In this document: positions 63,910 to 64,000 of the stretch, piece by piece | Layout: each line of letters begins with the position of its first letter | Numbering within the stretch: the stretch's first letter is position 1 | Assembly (NCBI RefSeq): GCF_000720475.1 | Contig: NZ_JOAP01000005.1 | Span: forward strand, 310,001-374,000 | DNA length: 64,000 bases | From: Streptomyces aureocirculatus | GTDB lineage: Bacteria; Actinomycetota; Actinomycetes; Streptomycetales; Streptomycetaceae | Direction: 5' to 3' | Made by a program: the position numbers and the translations under genes | Notes under the pieces: generated by a model | What the model was told of the DNA's origin: nothing | What the model saw: only the letters and a program-made list of their open reading frames with translations | Databases searched by the model: none

Positions 63910-64000
63910 ATGGACTCGCATGACTCCGATGCCGCGCGGCCTGTTCTCGAAGGCCCGGACATCGCACGGGTGTTGACCCGTATCGCACACGAAATCGTCG
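63910..64000 (+). CDS. pyrR: PyrR regulator/uracil phosphoribosyltransferase (N-terminal part)
   Basis: Thirty codons are in the window: MDSHDSDAARPVLEGPDIARV and LTRIAHEIV, matching the N-terminus of PyrR, the UMP/UTP-sensing RNA-binding regulator of pyrimidine genes that also has weak uracil phosphoribosyltransferase activity. The start follows GAAGGAGG at 9-nt spacing. The rest lies beyond the window; the pyr operon probably follows. Confidence 0.9.
   Translation, partial: MDSHDSDAARPVLEGPDIARVLTRIAHEIV

Overview
This is a high-GC, tightly packed stretch of an actinobacterial chromosome, almost certainly Streptomyces. SsgB, BldD with its c-di-GMP-binding residues, a CGNR regulator, many GTG/TTG starts, TAGRRT-type -10 boxes placed a few bases before start codons, and long GC-rich terminator hairpins all point there. 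The gene order (tRNA cluster, ssgB, thrS, phosphatidylinositol/PIM genes, pdxST, yebC, ruvCAB, yajC-secDF, apt-rel, hisS, rpsD, alaS, aro genes, efp-nusB-bldD-pyrR) matches, from memory, the core region of other Streptomyces chromosomes. I see no integrase, transposase, CRISPR array or prophage.

Layout. 1-700: tail of a zinc-ribbon-like protein, then a minus-strand tRNA operon (Gly, Cys, three Val). 824-3630: chorismate-binding enzyme, class IV aminotransferase and a double GNAT. 3702-7328: DsbA-like protein, small membrane proteins, CGNR regulator, ssgB and a PGPGW protein. 7400-8300: two nearly identical tRNA-Val(CAC) copies flanking an SRPBCC gene. 8421-13872: exonuclease, DUF4365 pair, thrS, HIT protein. 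13993-22304: a membrane protein, a degenerate EF-G-like GTPase and the PIM genes (pgsA, acyltransferase, pimA), then a 40/41-bp tandem repeat. 22480-27413: pdxS, pdxT, yebC, ruvC, ruvA, ruvB. 27591-34670: yajC, secD, secF, apt, rel. 34762-39126: DUF349 protein, cyclophilin, MBL hydrolase, hisS. 39191-42898: a four-gene two-component/ABC operon. 43034-48291: VKOR, rarA, rpsD, STAND ATPase. 48458-58447: DUF948 and DUF6167 proteins, alaS, ruvX, mltG, aroE, aroC and a continuous aroK-aroB frame. 58621-64000: P-loop kinase-like protein, excalibur protein, M24 peptidase homologue, efp, nusB, bldD and the start of pyrR.

How the genes work together. Much of the window serves translation (tRNAs, ThrS, HisS, AlaS, S4, EF-P, EF-G-like), recombination and fork repair (RuvABC, RarA, RuvX), protein export (YajC/SecDF), stringent response (Rel with Apt), envelope building (PIM enzymes, MltG) and chorismate supply and use (AroE/C/K/B at one end, PabB plus class IV enzyme at the other). 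Developmental control is represented by SsgB and BldD. The most notable sequence-level points are the stop-free aroK-aroB junction, a PyrR-type RNA hairpin that sequesters the pyrR ribosome-binding site, paired BldD boxes upstream of bldD, an EF-G paralogue with altered catalytic motifs, an M24 peptidase homologue with three altered metal ligands, and a recurring leaderless-start architecture.
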